A stretch of DNA of 64,000 bases, from contig CAMRHE010000133.1 in assembly GCA_947044405.1 (NCBI GenBank), forward strand, positions 4,482,501 through 4,546,500. Direction: 5' to 3'. The DNA is from Leptodactylus fallax (lineage: Eukaryota > Chordata > Amphibia > Anura > Leptodactylidae). The first letter of the stretch is position 1, and every line of letters starts with the position of its first letter. Under the pieces are notes generated by a model. It was not told where the DNA came from and did no database searches. It worked only from the letters and a program-made list of their open reading frames with translations. Shown piece after piece: positions 22,101 to 35,000 of the stretch. The position numbers and the translations under genes are program-made.

Positions 22101-25100
22101 ACTACCTTAATGACATAAAATGACAGGTCACTGTGTCCAACAAAATCAGCAAACTCCTCTCCTGCTGCTGTCCCCATTCCCATCATTCCATGGTCTGCAC
22201 TTTGTTCTACCCTTGCTCTCCTCTAACTAACTTCATGGCAGTAGTTCCTCTACATGTATAATAAACCTGAGACAGGTCACTTTCTCCAACAAGATCAGCA
22301 TACTCCTCTCCTGCTGCTGTCATCAATTCTATCATCCAATGGTCTGCATGTTGCTCAATCCCTGCTAACTAAATGGCACTGCCTCCTTTACATTGAAACC
22401 CATTATAGTAATACCTCAATAACAGACAGGTCACTGTCTCCCACAAGATCAGCACACTCCTTTCCTGCTGCTGTCATTAGTTCCCTCATCTGATGGTCTA
22501 CATGTTGATCCATTCTTGCTAACTTCATGACTCGGCCTCTACCATGTGAAGACCTACAGTATCATAACTGAACTAACTGTATGAAAGGAAAGTCACTGTC
22601 TTCCACAGGATCAGCACACTCTTCTCCTGCTGCTGACATCATTCCCATCATCTGATGGTCTGTAGGTAGTTCTATTTTTGATCATTTCAAGACTCTGCCT
22701 CTATCACATGCAGACCTGTCATAAATAACCTATGTACATAAATAGAGAGGTCACTGTCTCCCACAAGATCAGGACACTCATCTCCTATTATCAATTCCAT
22801 CATTAAATTATCTATATTTTGTTCCATCCCTGCTAACTTCATGGCAATGCCTCTATCTTGAGTAGACCTATATCTCTCTATCTTAATTACATAAATTTAC
22901 AGGTCACTTTCTCGCACAAAATCAGCACACTCTTGTACTGTCATATGAGTGGTCAACTAAGCTAGCACAAGTTCTCAAGGCATATGTAATAAGTTAAAGG
23001 GGTTGTCCAGGATTAGAAAAACATGGCTGCCGCCTGTCTGTATTTTGTATTGTACTGTAACTTAACTCTGTTGGTATGAATGGGGCTGAGCTGCAATGCC
23101 ATACAAAAAAAAAGTATTTCTAATCCGCTCCAAATTAAAAAGACCACTTAGCAATCCTATGATGTATAGGCCAGTTTACACCAGCAATATATGTTCTTAC
23201 ACCCTATGTCCATAGACACAAGATCCATACTCACCTGGTTTTTAGTATAGCGAGCTCTTCCAGAAGCAATTCCCAAACGTTGGAAATAGGCCTCAAAGTC
23301 ACTGCCCGATCCGAGTTTATTAATTCTGCAGAATACAGATCGATATTAGTATGGCGGCCAAGTGGCACTGGACACATGGGTTCATATTAAAGCAGGGCAA
23401 CATCTGTATGGGTCCCAACAGGGCCTACATTGTCGTAGACGCTGTATGGGTCCCACCAGGGCTTACATTGTCATAGACCCTGTATGGGTCCCACCAGGGC
23501 CTACATTGTCATAGACCCTGTATGGGTCCCACCAGGGCCTACATTGTCATAGACCCTGTATGGGTCCCACCATATCCTACATTGTCATAGACCCTGTATG
23601 GTTCCCACCCTATCCTACATTGTCATAGACCCTGTATGGTTCCCACCATATCCTACATTGTCATAGACCCTGTATGGGTCCCACCATATCCTACATTGTC
23701 ATAGACCCTGTATGGTTCCCACCATATCCTACATTGTCATAGACCCTGTATGGGCCCACCAGGGCATACATTATCATAGACCCTGTATGGTTCCCACCAT
23801 ATCCTACATTGTCATAGACCCTGTATGGGTCCCAACACAGCCCTTGGCATAGACCCTGTATGGTTCCCACCCTATCCTACATTATCATAGACCCTGTATG
23901 GTTCCCACCATATCCTACATTGTCATAGACCCTATATGGGTCCCAACATAGCCTACATTGTCATAGACCCTGTATGGTTCCCACCCTGTCCTACATTGTC
24001 ATAGACCCTGTATGGTTCCCACCATATCCTACATTGTCATAGACCCTATATGGGTCCCAACATAGCCTACATTGTCATAGACCCTGTATGGTTCCCACCC
24101 TGTCCTACATTATCATAGACCCTGTATGGTTCCCACCATATCCTACATTGTCATAGACCCTATATGGGTCCCAACATAGCCTACATTGTCATAGACCCTG
24201 TATGGGTCCCACCAGGGCCTACATTGTCATAGACCCTGTATGGTTCCCACCATATCCTACATTGTCATAGCCCTATATGGGTCCCAACATGCCTACATTG
24301 TCATAGACCCTATATGGGTCCCACCAGGGCCTACATTGTCATAGACCCTGTATGGTTCCCACCATATCCTACATTATCATAGCCCTAAGGGCCCCAACAA
24401 GCCACTTGTCATAGACCCTGTATGGTTCCCACCATATCCTACATTGTCATAGACCCTGTATGGTTCCCACCATAGCCTACATTGTCATAGACCCTATATG
24501 GGTTCCACCAGGGCCTACATTGTCATAGACCCTGTATGGGTTCCACCAGGGCCTACATTGTCATAGACCCTGTATGGGTCCCACCAGGGCCTAGGACAAT
24601 GCCTCATTGCCTACAACACCGGTCTTATAGTATGAGTCTTGTGCTATTAATGAGCAGAGCCCTAACCCCACTTCTAAAGCCCCTTGTGACCCATATCTTG
24701 TAACTCCCCTTCAGGATTTTTGAAAATAAGTTTCCTAATCCTGACAACCCCTTTAACATGGCAGATAATAATCATAATACCTTGGTAGATCTTTCTTTTG
24801 TGGGGAGGGGGCTTTCTGTAGCCAGCTTTCATATAATGACTGGCCATCAAAGCCTTCATCTGGACTATCGATCTGCAAAGACAAAATACAGCAATGACCG
24901 ACAAGCCGATAATACAACACCCGATCTCCATGTTATGGCTAGAATGCGTAATAAAATAGTTATACGCCGGGTTCTACAGAACAATCCGTTTCCTCCCTTA
25001 TCACATCCAATCTCAGAACTTGGAAATTTAAAGATAAACCATCATGTTGGCTCAGGAGTCCAGTGGGTGGTCCTACTGATAATCGGAAGGCTGACAGTCA

Positions 25101-26023
25101 CTGAGTAGGCCCGCCCACTAGACTCCTAAGCCCAAAATGACCAGAATCCTTCAGGAACTCCAGTAGACTGTCACCCGCAGTAGTATTTTATTTGGAAATT
25201 CCAAAGTTAGCAGTTACCGAACACATTCTTTAAAGTAATATCCATAAAAAGAGTTTCCTTTAAATATGAAAATGGCAGCAGCCTCTAAGTGCTTTAAAGG
25301 GGAATTACAGGTTGACTCATAGACTAGTCATATATACAACAGACACTTTCCAGCAGTGTAAGAAATGAAAGCTGTGTTCTGATGGGTTGCTATGGGGACA
25401 AGGCCACTTTCTCTATTAGACAGTTTTGATACACAAGACCCTTTGTTATAACTTCATGGCGTGCCTGTAAACAGCCCCGTGTCCTCAGGGGCAGGTTTAT
25501 GGTAATATGTACAGTATGTACAAACAGTAATTTCTGGGTATTTTGGGGGCGGCCTCTGTAAAACCAGGGTGTGGCTTAAAATATCAGGTAAGTAAAAATA
25601 AGGTTGTATTCACATATGCCATTTTGGGAGGATTAAGAAGTGAATGCTGCTTTTTTTTATTGCTATGTTGTCCATTCCCAACCTGTCCACTAGGGGCACT
25701 GATTCCCAACCCTTTCCACTAGGGGCACTGTTTCCCAACCCAAAATATTTTCGGTCTAGGACATCTGACACCTTTTATACAGGAGACATAGGCTACAGAT
25801 CATGTGATTAAAGGTTATTTAACCCCTTACACACTTGGATCACTCAAAAAACAAACATTCTCAATTTTTTATAAAGATAACTAATAAATAACTAATAATA
25901 TACAAAAATATTAGGCTGATTTTAGATTTTAATAGAAGCTCCCCCTAGTGGTCGCTACAGGCAATGTCACTGTGATCATGTTATTCTGTGACTGTGGAGA
26001 GTGCCCGAAACCTCATCCCGACA

Positions 26024-26069
<46 letters not shown>

Positions 26070-29000
26070 GTCCTTTAATAGTCCCACAGTGGGGAAATTC
26101 AGTGTGTTACAGCAGCAAAGATAAGATAAGATAAGCAGATACAAATACAAATACAACATGTACAGGAATGTTCCAAGGTGAGAGGCATTACATTAATAGC
26201 AGACAGACAGATAGGACGTAGCAGCGGGGGGGGGGGATTTAACAGGCAGAAAGATATTTCAGTTCTCTGTGTGTAATGATCTCCGCTTAGGTCGGTGTTG
26301 GTTGTACAGCCTAACCGCGGTGGGGAGGAAAGACTTCCGATAGCGCTCCTTCTCACACCTAGGGTGGAGCAGTCGGTCACTGACAGTACTGCCAAGCGCG
26401 ATCACAGTCTCATGCATGGGATGGGACTTATTCTCCCGCATGGAGCTCACCACGGACAGTATCCTTCTGTCACCCACCACCTGCACTGGGTCCAGTGGGC
26501 TCCCCAGGACAGAGCTGGCCCTTCTAATCAGCTTGTCGAGTTTATTTCTGTCCCTGGATGATATACTGCTCCCCCAGCAGGCCACTCCAAAGAAGATGGC
26601 TGATGCCACTACCGAGTTGAAGAAAGTCCTAAGAAGTGCCCCCCGGATTCCAAAGGCTCTCAGCCTCCTAAGCAGGTAGAGCCTGCTGTGGCCCTTCCTG
26701 TACAGGGCCTCCATATGATCTGCCCACTCCAGCTTATTATTAAGGAGCAAACCCAGGTACTTATAGGTGTTCACAATCTCGATGCCCGTCCCCAGGATGT
26801 CCACTGGTTTTGGAGGGCATCTGCCTTTACGGAAGTCCACCACCATCTCCTTGGTCTTCCCCGCGTTAATCTTCAGGTGGTTCTGGTGGCACCAGTCCAC
26901 AAAAAACCGGTTCAGTTCTCTGTACTCCCTGTCATCATCGTCTGTGATGAGGCCCACTATTGCAGAGTCGTCAGAATACTTCTGTAGGTAGCAGCTGGAT
27001 GAGTTGCACCTAAAATCTGCAGTGTACAGTGTGAAGAGGAAAGGGGCGAGAACCGTACCCTGAGGTGCCCCCGTATTACAGATCACGGTACCTGACACAC
27101 AGTCTTGGGCTCTCACGTATTGAGGTCGATTTGTGAGGTAGTCTAGGATCCAGTTGGAGAGGTGGTGGTCCACTCCAGCAAGGCCCAGCTTGTCCCTCAA
27201 TAACCTGGGCTGTATGGTGTTAAAAGCACTGGAGAAGTCAAAGAACATTATTCTCACCGTGTTCCCTGGTTTCTCCAGGAGAGACAGAGCCCTGTGCAGA
27301 AGATGGATGATGGCATCATCTACCCCAATGCCCGGCCGATAAGCAAACTGGAGAGGGTCCATAGCGGGGCTCACTAGAAGGTGGAGATGTGTGAGAACCA
27401 ATCTCTCTAAGATCTTCATCAGGTGGGATATCAGTGCTACAGGTCTGTAGTCGTTGAGGTCCATAGGGTGAGGTTTCTTTGGAACTGGTACCACACAAGA
27501 AGATTTCCATAATTCAGGGACTATTTCCTGCCTCAGGCTCATATTATACATATATGTAATTATACCACACAGCTGGTCCCCACAAGTCTTAATTAGCCTT
27601 GCACTGATGTCATCTGGCCCTGCGGCTTTCCTCGCCTTGATCTTTTTCATCTCCTTCCTCACCTGGGCCCGTGTGAAGGTCAGACTGTGGCCAGATAAAG
27701 ACGGATTTCTGGATTTACTGGTCTGTTGGGAAGTGGCCGCATGGGGTGAAGTCATTGTGGTGGGGGAAGCTGAAGGACATGCTGGGGTGGGAGGAGCTGG
27801 TGTGTGATCAAATCTGTTGAAGAATAGGTTTAGTTCATTAAGCCAATTAACATCTGCCTCAATCTGGCAGACAGACTGTTTATGACCCGAAATTGACTTA
27901 AGCCCCTCCCAGACCCCCCTTATGTCTTTTCTTTCCATTTTCTTTTCCATTTTTTCCTTATAACTGGCTTTTCCTTGCCTGATTTGATGCCTCAGCTCCT
28001 TTTGTCTTCCCTCAACCCCTCCTTACCGCCGAATGCCACTTTTCTCCAAGAGTGTTTTTATATCAGAATTAATCCAGGTTTGTATTGGAGAAGCACCTCA
28101 CCACTTGTGGGTACGTGTTGTCCACACAAAAAAGAGTCCGTTAGCAGGGGAGTCCTTCATATCTCTCCAACGAACCGCAAAACTTCCCAGCGGTGTGTCA
28201 AACATCCCCAGAGCCTCATCACTGTCCTCAGACCAATCCTCACTGTGCGGGTGACAGCTGGTTCTCTACGACAAGTGGCTTGTACACAGGTCGGAGATGT
28301 ACTAGGTTGTGATCCGATCTCCCCAGGGGCGGTAGGGCTGATCAGCTATATGCCTCCCTCACGTTGGCAAAGAACAAGTCCAGTGTTTTGTTGTCTCTTG
28401 TGTGGCAGGTTACATACTGTGTGAAACTGGGCAGTGTGGATGATGGAGAGGCGTGGTCGAAATCGCCAGACACAAGAAGGAGGGCCTGGGGGTGTTGTGA
28501 TTGTAAATGGCTCAGCGTGGCCACTCATTACATTAAATGGCAGATATGGAATAGCCGGGACTCTCCAGCCATTTTTGTATCTCACATTTGCTATAGCAGC
28601 TAGTGACTGCACATAGGTAGCCACCTCAGGAGTGACCGACGTACCCATTCTCAGGGTCCCAACATTTGGAGCCCTACCCATGAGATATTTATAATATGCT
28701 TCAAAGGGAATGTGTCACCAAAAATGGCCTAGTTTGTAAAGCAAGTTTTTTTTATGTTAAACATATTTTTGATTTTATTTAAAATTTTCCATGTCACTAT
28801 GTATGTTTAAAAAAATGTACTATATCCTGCAATTTTCACCCTGGCCACTAAGCCTAATAATATACTAACACTTACCAATTCTGTAGGGTTTCTCTTTGCA
28901 GCAGCCACCTCATTTACATCAATAGAAGATACAACCTCTATAGATAACACCATTGACCCATCATTGCATCCACTATTGACAACAAATGATGTCACAGCTT

Positions 29001-32000
29001 ATCTCCTCCCCCTCCCTGCACAGAGCATGTCTATAAAACTCTCCAATTGGTCTCAGTGAGTCAGCTCCAGACTATTGATGCCCATGGTCATGACTATGCT
29101 GTAAAGCAGATCACTAAATGCTGTTAACAAAGCAGAGGAGAAGCTCAGGCAAGATGGCCGCCTCCATAATCATGGACAGAAGATAAAATTTTAAAAATCA
29201 GGAAATAAAAAAAAAAAATACATTTAAAAAAATTGTCAAGAAATGCTTTATAACATCTACAAAGCCAATGTGGCCACTGGTCTAACCACAGCCAGGACAA
29301 GTGCATGCCCGGCCTGTGCCCACATATGGCCACATACTAACAGGATAAGATGGAGGTGTCAGAAGTTCTGCCAATCCTATTATAACAGGAGATAATGACT
29401 TAATACAATCTATAGGAATACGTTTGGAAATTCTCATCAGGACTGGCTCTAAGGATACGTGTAATCCCTTTGGGGGCATCATCGGTAACTAGTGAAGGGG
29501 TATCATGGGCTCTCATTGTCAGGGCATCATGAAATTATATCCCTGATCCTATAGTTGGTGCCTAAAGCTAAGGTTATAGGGGTTTTGCCATTGCAGACAC
29601 TTATTACCACATTATCCACAGGATAAGTGTCAGATTGCTGGGTCCAAAAGTCCCCCTGCACCCTCCTATCAATAAAGCGCCAGTGTGCTTGTGTGACTGG
29701 CGCTCCAATCACTGCTATGGGGCCGCCCAGACTGCAATCTCAGGAAACCCCATAGAAATTAATGGGGTTCCAGTCGAACAAGCGCACTGGCACATCATTC
29801 ACATGCAGGACTTTGGGGCCTGATCGTCGGCGGTCCTAGTGATCTGATACTTATTCCCTACCCCGTGGATAGTGGATAAGTGTCTGTGATAATAAAACCT
29901 CTTTAATGACTGGGCAGTGTCATTTAGACTTCTGTCTGGCGGGGTTATTTGGACATCTTAAAAATTGTTATTTGGGCACTATAGGGTATAATATAAGGAG
30001 GGCATCAAGAAAAAGCACTGCACAACCAAACTAAGATTGGCCCCTTCACATTCTTTAACATAGTTAGATATTATATGGGTTATCTTATCACATTAACCCC
30101 TTGAAATTTTCCAAGTGATCAGCTGACCTGGCTTTGTTTGGCTATTTATTTACCCTGCAGTGTCCACTACAGGTAAAATATAGTATTACACGTCCATTCA
30201 GATAAATGGCCAGCTATGGAATAGACAGACTATGATTCTTGGTATCTCTCATGCTTATTCAGTGGGTCATGAGCAGGGGACCCGCTATGAGATCTAAATG
30301 CCCTAAATAGGGGACACAGACAGGGGGATGCTCTAATAGGGGACACAGACAGGGAGATGCTCTAATAGGGGACACAGACAGGGAGATGCCCTAATAGGGG
30401 ACACAGACAGGGAGATGCCCTAATAGGGGATACAGACAGGGAGATGCTCTAATAGGGGACACAGACAGGGAGATGCTCTAATAGGGGACACAGACAGGGA
30501 GATGCTCTAATAGGGGACACAGACAGGGAGATGCCTAATAGGGGACACAGACAGGGAGATGCTCTAATAGGGGACACAGACAGGGAGATGCTCTAATAGG
30601 GGACACAGACAGGGAGATGCTCTAATAGGGGACACAGACAGGGAGATGCCCTAATAGGGGACACAGACAGGGAGATGCTCTAATAGGGGACACAGACAGG
30701 GAGATGCCCTAATAGGGGATACAGACAGGGAGATGCTCTAATAGGGGATACAGACAGGGAGATGCCCTAATAGGGGACACAGACAGGGAGATGCTCTAAT
30801 AGGGGACACAGACAGGGAGATGCTCTAATAGGGGACACAGACAGGGAGATGCCCTAATAGGGGATACAGACAGGGAGATGCCCTAATAGGGGACACAGAC
30901 AGGGAGATGCCCTAATAGGGAAAGACAGGAAAGGGGAACGCAGGGAGATGCCCTAATAGGGGACACAGACAGGGAGATGCTCTAATAGGGGACACAGACA
31001 GGGAGATGCTCTAATAGGGGACACAGACAGGGAGATGCTCTAATAGGGGATACAGACAGGGAGATGCCCTAATAGGGGACACAGACAGGGAGATCTCTAA
31101 TAGGGGAACAGACAGGGAGATGCTCTAATAGGGGATACAGACAGGGAGATGCTCTAATAGGGGACACAGACAGGGAGATGCCCTAATAGGGGACACAGAC
31201 AGGGAGATGCTCTAATAGGGGACACAGACAGGGAGATGCCCTAATAGGGGATACAGACAGGGAGATGCTCTAATAGGGGACACAGACAGGGAGATGCTCT
31301 AATAGGGGACACAACAGGGAGATGCCCTAATAGGGGACACAGACAGGGAGATGCCCTAATAGGGGAAAGACAGGGGGATGCTCTAATAGGGGACACAGAC
31401 AGGGAGATGCTCTAATAGGGGACACAGACAGGGAGATGCTCTAATAGGGGACACAGACAGGGAGATGCCCTAATAGGGGACACAGACAGGGAGAAGCCCT
31501 AATAGGGGATACAGACAGGGAGATGCTCTAATAGGGGATACAGACAGGGAGAGCCTAATAGGGGACACAGACAGGGAGATGCTCTAATAGGGGATACAGA
31601 CAGGGGGATGCTCTAATAGGGGACACAGACAGGGAGATGCTCTAATAGGGGATACAGACAGGGAGATGCTCTAATAGGGGACACAGACAGGGAGATGCTC
31701 TAATAGGGGATACAGACAGGGAGATGCTCTAATAGGGGACACAGACAGGGAGATGCTCTAATAGGGGACACAGACAGGGAGATGCTCTAATAGGGGATAC
31801 AGACAGGGAGATGCTCTAATAGGGGACACAGACAGGGAGATGCCCTAATAGGGGACACAGACAGGGAGATGCCCTAATAGGGGACACAGACAGGGAGATG
31901 CCCTAATAGGGGACACAGACAGGGAGATGCCCTAATAGGGGACACAGACAGGGAGATGCCCAATAGGGGATACAGACAGGGAGATGCCCTAATAGGGGAC

Positions 32001-35000
32001 ACAGACAGGGAGATGCTCTAATAGGGGATACAGACGGGAGATGCCCTAAAGGGGACACAGACAGGGAGATGCTCTAATAGGGAACAGACAGGGAGATGCC
32101 CTAATAGGGGACACAGACAGGAAGATGCTCTAATAGGGGACACAGACAGGGAGATGCCCTAATAGGGGACACAGACAGGGAGATGCTCTAATAGGGGACA
32201 CAGACAGGGAGATGCTCTAATAGGGGACACAGACAGGGAGATGCTCTAATAGGGGACACAGACAGGGAGATGCTCTAATAGGGGACACAGACAGGGAGAT
32301 GCCCTAATAGGGGATATAGACAGGGAGATGCCCTAATAGGGGACACAGACAGGGAGATGCCCTAATAGGGGACACAGACAGGGAGATGCTCTAATAGGGG
32401 ACACAGACAGGGAGATGCTCTAATAGGGGACACAGACAGGGAGATGCTCTAATAGGGGACACAGACAGGGAGATGCTCTAATAGGGGACACAGACAGGGA
32501 GATGCCCTAAAGGGGACACAGACAGGGAGATGCCCAATAGGGGACACAGACAGGGAGATGCTCTAATAGGGGACACAGACAGGGAGATGCTCTAATAGGG
32601 GACACAGACAGGGAGAAGCCCTAATAGGGGATACAGACAGGGAGATGCCCTAATAGGGGACACAGACAGGGAGATGCTCTAATAGGGGACACAGACAGGG
32701 AGATGCTCTAATAGGGGACACAGACAGGGAGATGCCCTAATAGGGGATACAGACAGGCAGATGCTCTAATAGGGGATACAGACAGGGAGATGCTCTAATA
32801 GGGGACACAGACAGGGAGATGCTCTAATAGGGGACACAGACAGGGAGATGCTCTAATAGGGGATACAGACAGGGAGATGCTCTAATAGGGGACACAGACA
32901 GGGAGATGCTCTAATAGGGGATACAGACAGGGAGATGCCCTAATAGGGGACACAGACAGGGAGATGCCCTAATAGGGGACACAGACAGGGAGATGCCCTA
33001 ATAGGGGACACAGACAGGGAGATGCCCTAATAGGGGATACAGACAGGGAGATGCCCTAATAGGGGACACAGACAGGGAGATGCCCTAATAGGGGACACAG
33101 ACAGGGAGATGCCCTAATAGGGGACACAGACAGGGAGATGCCCTAATAGGGGATACAGACAGGGAGATGCCCTAATAGGGGACACAGACAGGGAGATGCT
33201 CTAATAGGGGACACAGACAGGGAGATGCCCTAAAAGGGGACACAGACAGGGAGATGCTCTAATAGGGGACACAGACAGGGAGATGCTCTAATAGGGGACA
33301 CAGACAGGGAGATGCTCTAATAGGGGACACAGACAGGGAGATGCCCTAATAGGGGACACAGACAGGGAGATGCTCTAATAGGGGACACAGACAGGGAGAT
33401 GCTCTAATAGGGGACACAGACAGGGAGATGCTCTAATAGGGGACACAGACAGGGAGATGCTCTAATAGGGGACACAGACAGGGAGATGCCCTAATAGGGG
33501 ACACAGACAGGGAGATGCTCTAATAGGGGACACAGACAGGGAGATGCCCTAATAGGGGACACAGACAGGGAGATGCTCTAATAGGGGACACAGACAGGGA
33601 GATGCTCTAATAGGGGACACAGACAGGGAGATGCCCTAATAGGGGATACAGACAGGGAGATGCCCTAATAGGGGATACAGACAGGGAGATGCTCTAATAG
33701 GGGACACAGACAGGGAGATGCTCTAATAGGGGACACAGACAGGGAGATGCCCTAATAGGGGATACAGACAGGGAGATGCTCTAATAGGGGACACAGACAG
33801 GGAGATGCCCTAATAGGGGATACAGACAGGGAGATGCCCTAATAGGGGACACAGACAGGGAGATGCTCTAATAGGGGACACAGACAGGGAGATGCTCTAA
33901 TAGGGGACACAGACAGGGAGATGCCCTAATAGGGGATACAGACAGGGAGATGCCCTAATAGGGGACACAGACAGGGAGATGCTCTAATAGGGGACACAGA
34001 CCGGGAGATGCCCTAATAGGGGACACAGACAGGGAGATGCTCTAATAGGGGACACAGACAGGGAGATGCTCTAATAGGGGACACAGACAGGGAGATGCTC
34101 TAATAGGGGACACAGACAGGGAGATGCCCTAATAGGGGATACAGACAGGGAGATGCCCTAATAGGGGATACAGACAGGGAGATGCTCTAATAGGGGACAC
34201 AGACAGGGAGATGCCCTAATAGGGGACACAGACAGGGAGATGCTCTAATAGGGGACACAGACAGGGAGATGCCCTAATAGGGGATACAGACAGGGGGATG
34301 CTCTAATAGGGGACACAGACAGGGAGATGCTCTAATAGGGGATACAGACAGGGAGATGCTCTAATAGGGGACACAGACAGGGAGATGCCCTAATAGGGGA
34401 CACAGACAGGGAGATGCCCTAATAGGGGACACAGACAGGGAGATGCCCTAATAGGGGACACAGACAGGGAGATGCTCTAATAGGGGATACAGACAGGGAG
34501 ATGCCCTAATAGGGGACACAGACAGGGAGATGCTCTAATAGGGGATACAGACAGGGGGATGCTCTAATAGGGGACACAGACAGGGAGATGCTCTAATAGG
34601 GGATACAGACAGGGAGATGCCCTAATAGGGGATACAGACAGGGAGATGCTCTAATAGGGGACACAGACAGGGAGATGCTCTAATAGGGGATACTGACAGG
34701 GGGATGCTCTAATAGGGGATACAGACAGGGAGATGCCCTAATAGGGGACACAGACAGGGAGATGCTCTAATAGGGGACACAGACAGGGAGATGCCCTAAT
34801 AGGGGACACAGACAGGGAGATGCTCTAATAGGGGACACAGACAGGGAGATGCTCTAATAGGGGACACAGACAGGGAGATGCTCTAATAGGGGATACAGAC
34901 AGGGAGATGCTCTAATAGGGGACACAGACAGGGAGATGCTCTAATAGGGGATACAGACAGGGAGATGCCCTAATAGGGGACACAGACAGGGAGATGCCCT

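Larger units (their letters stand above)
26027..28680 (-). mobile_element. 5'-truncated CR1/L2-group LINE
   Basis: The reverse transcriptase is open (26259-27950). Upstream is a degenerate endonuclease and linker region (about 27951-28530), with [20 protein letters not shown] and then [12 protein letters not shown], but also stops and frameshifts. The 3' end (low coordinates) has the conserved tail AATTTCCCCACTGTGGGACT, preceded on the minus strand by a short TTATC repeat, and finishes in an ATT microsatellite (26027-26069). The architecture and tail are those of L2/Rex1-like fish and amphibian elements. The 5' limit near 28680 is approximate, just before the repeat at 28703. Confidence 0.85.

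Noticed and set aside
24758..25108. Plus-strand frame of 116 codons.
   Set aside because: It is antisense to the NAALAD2 exon at 24781-24872 and shows no domain.
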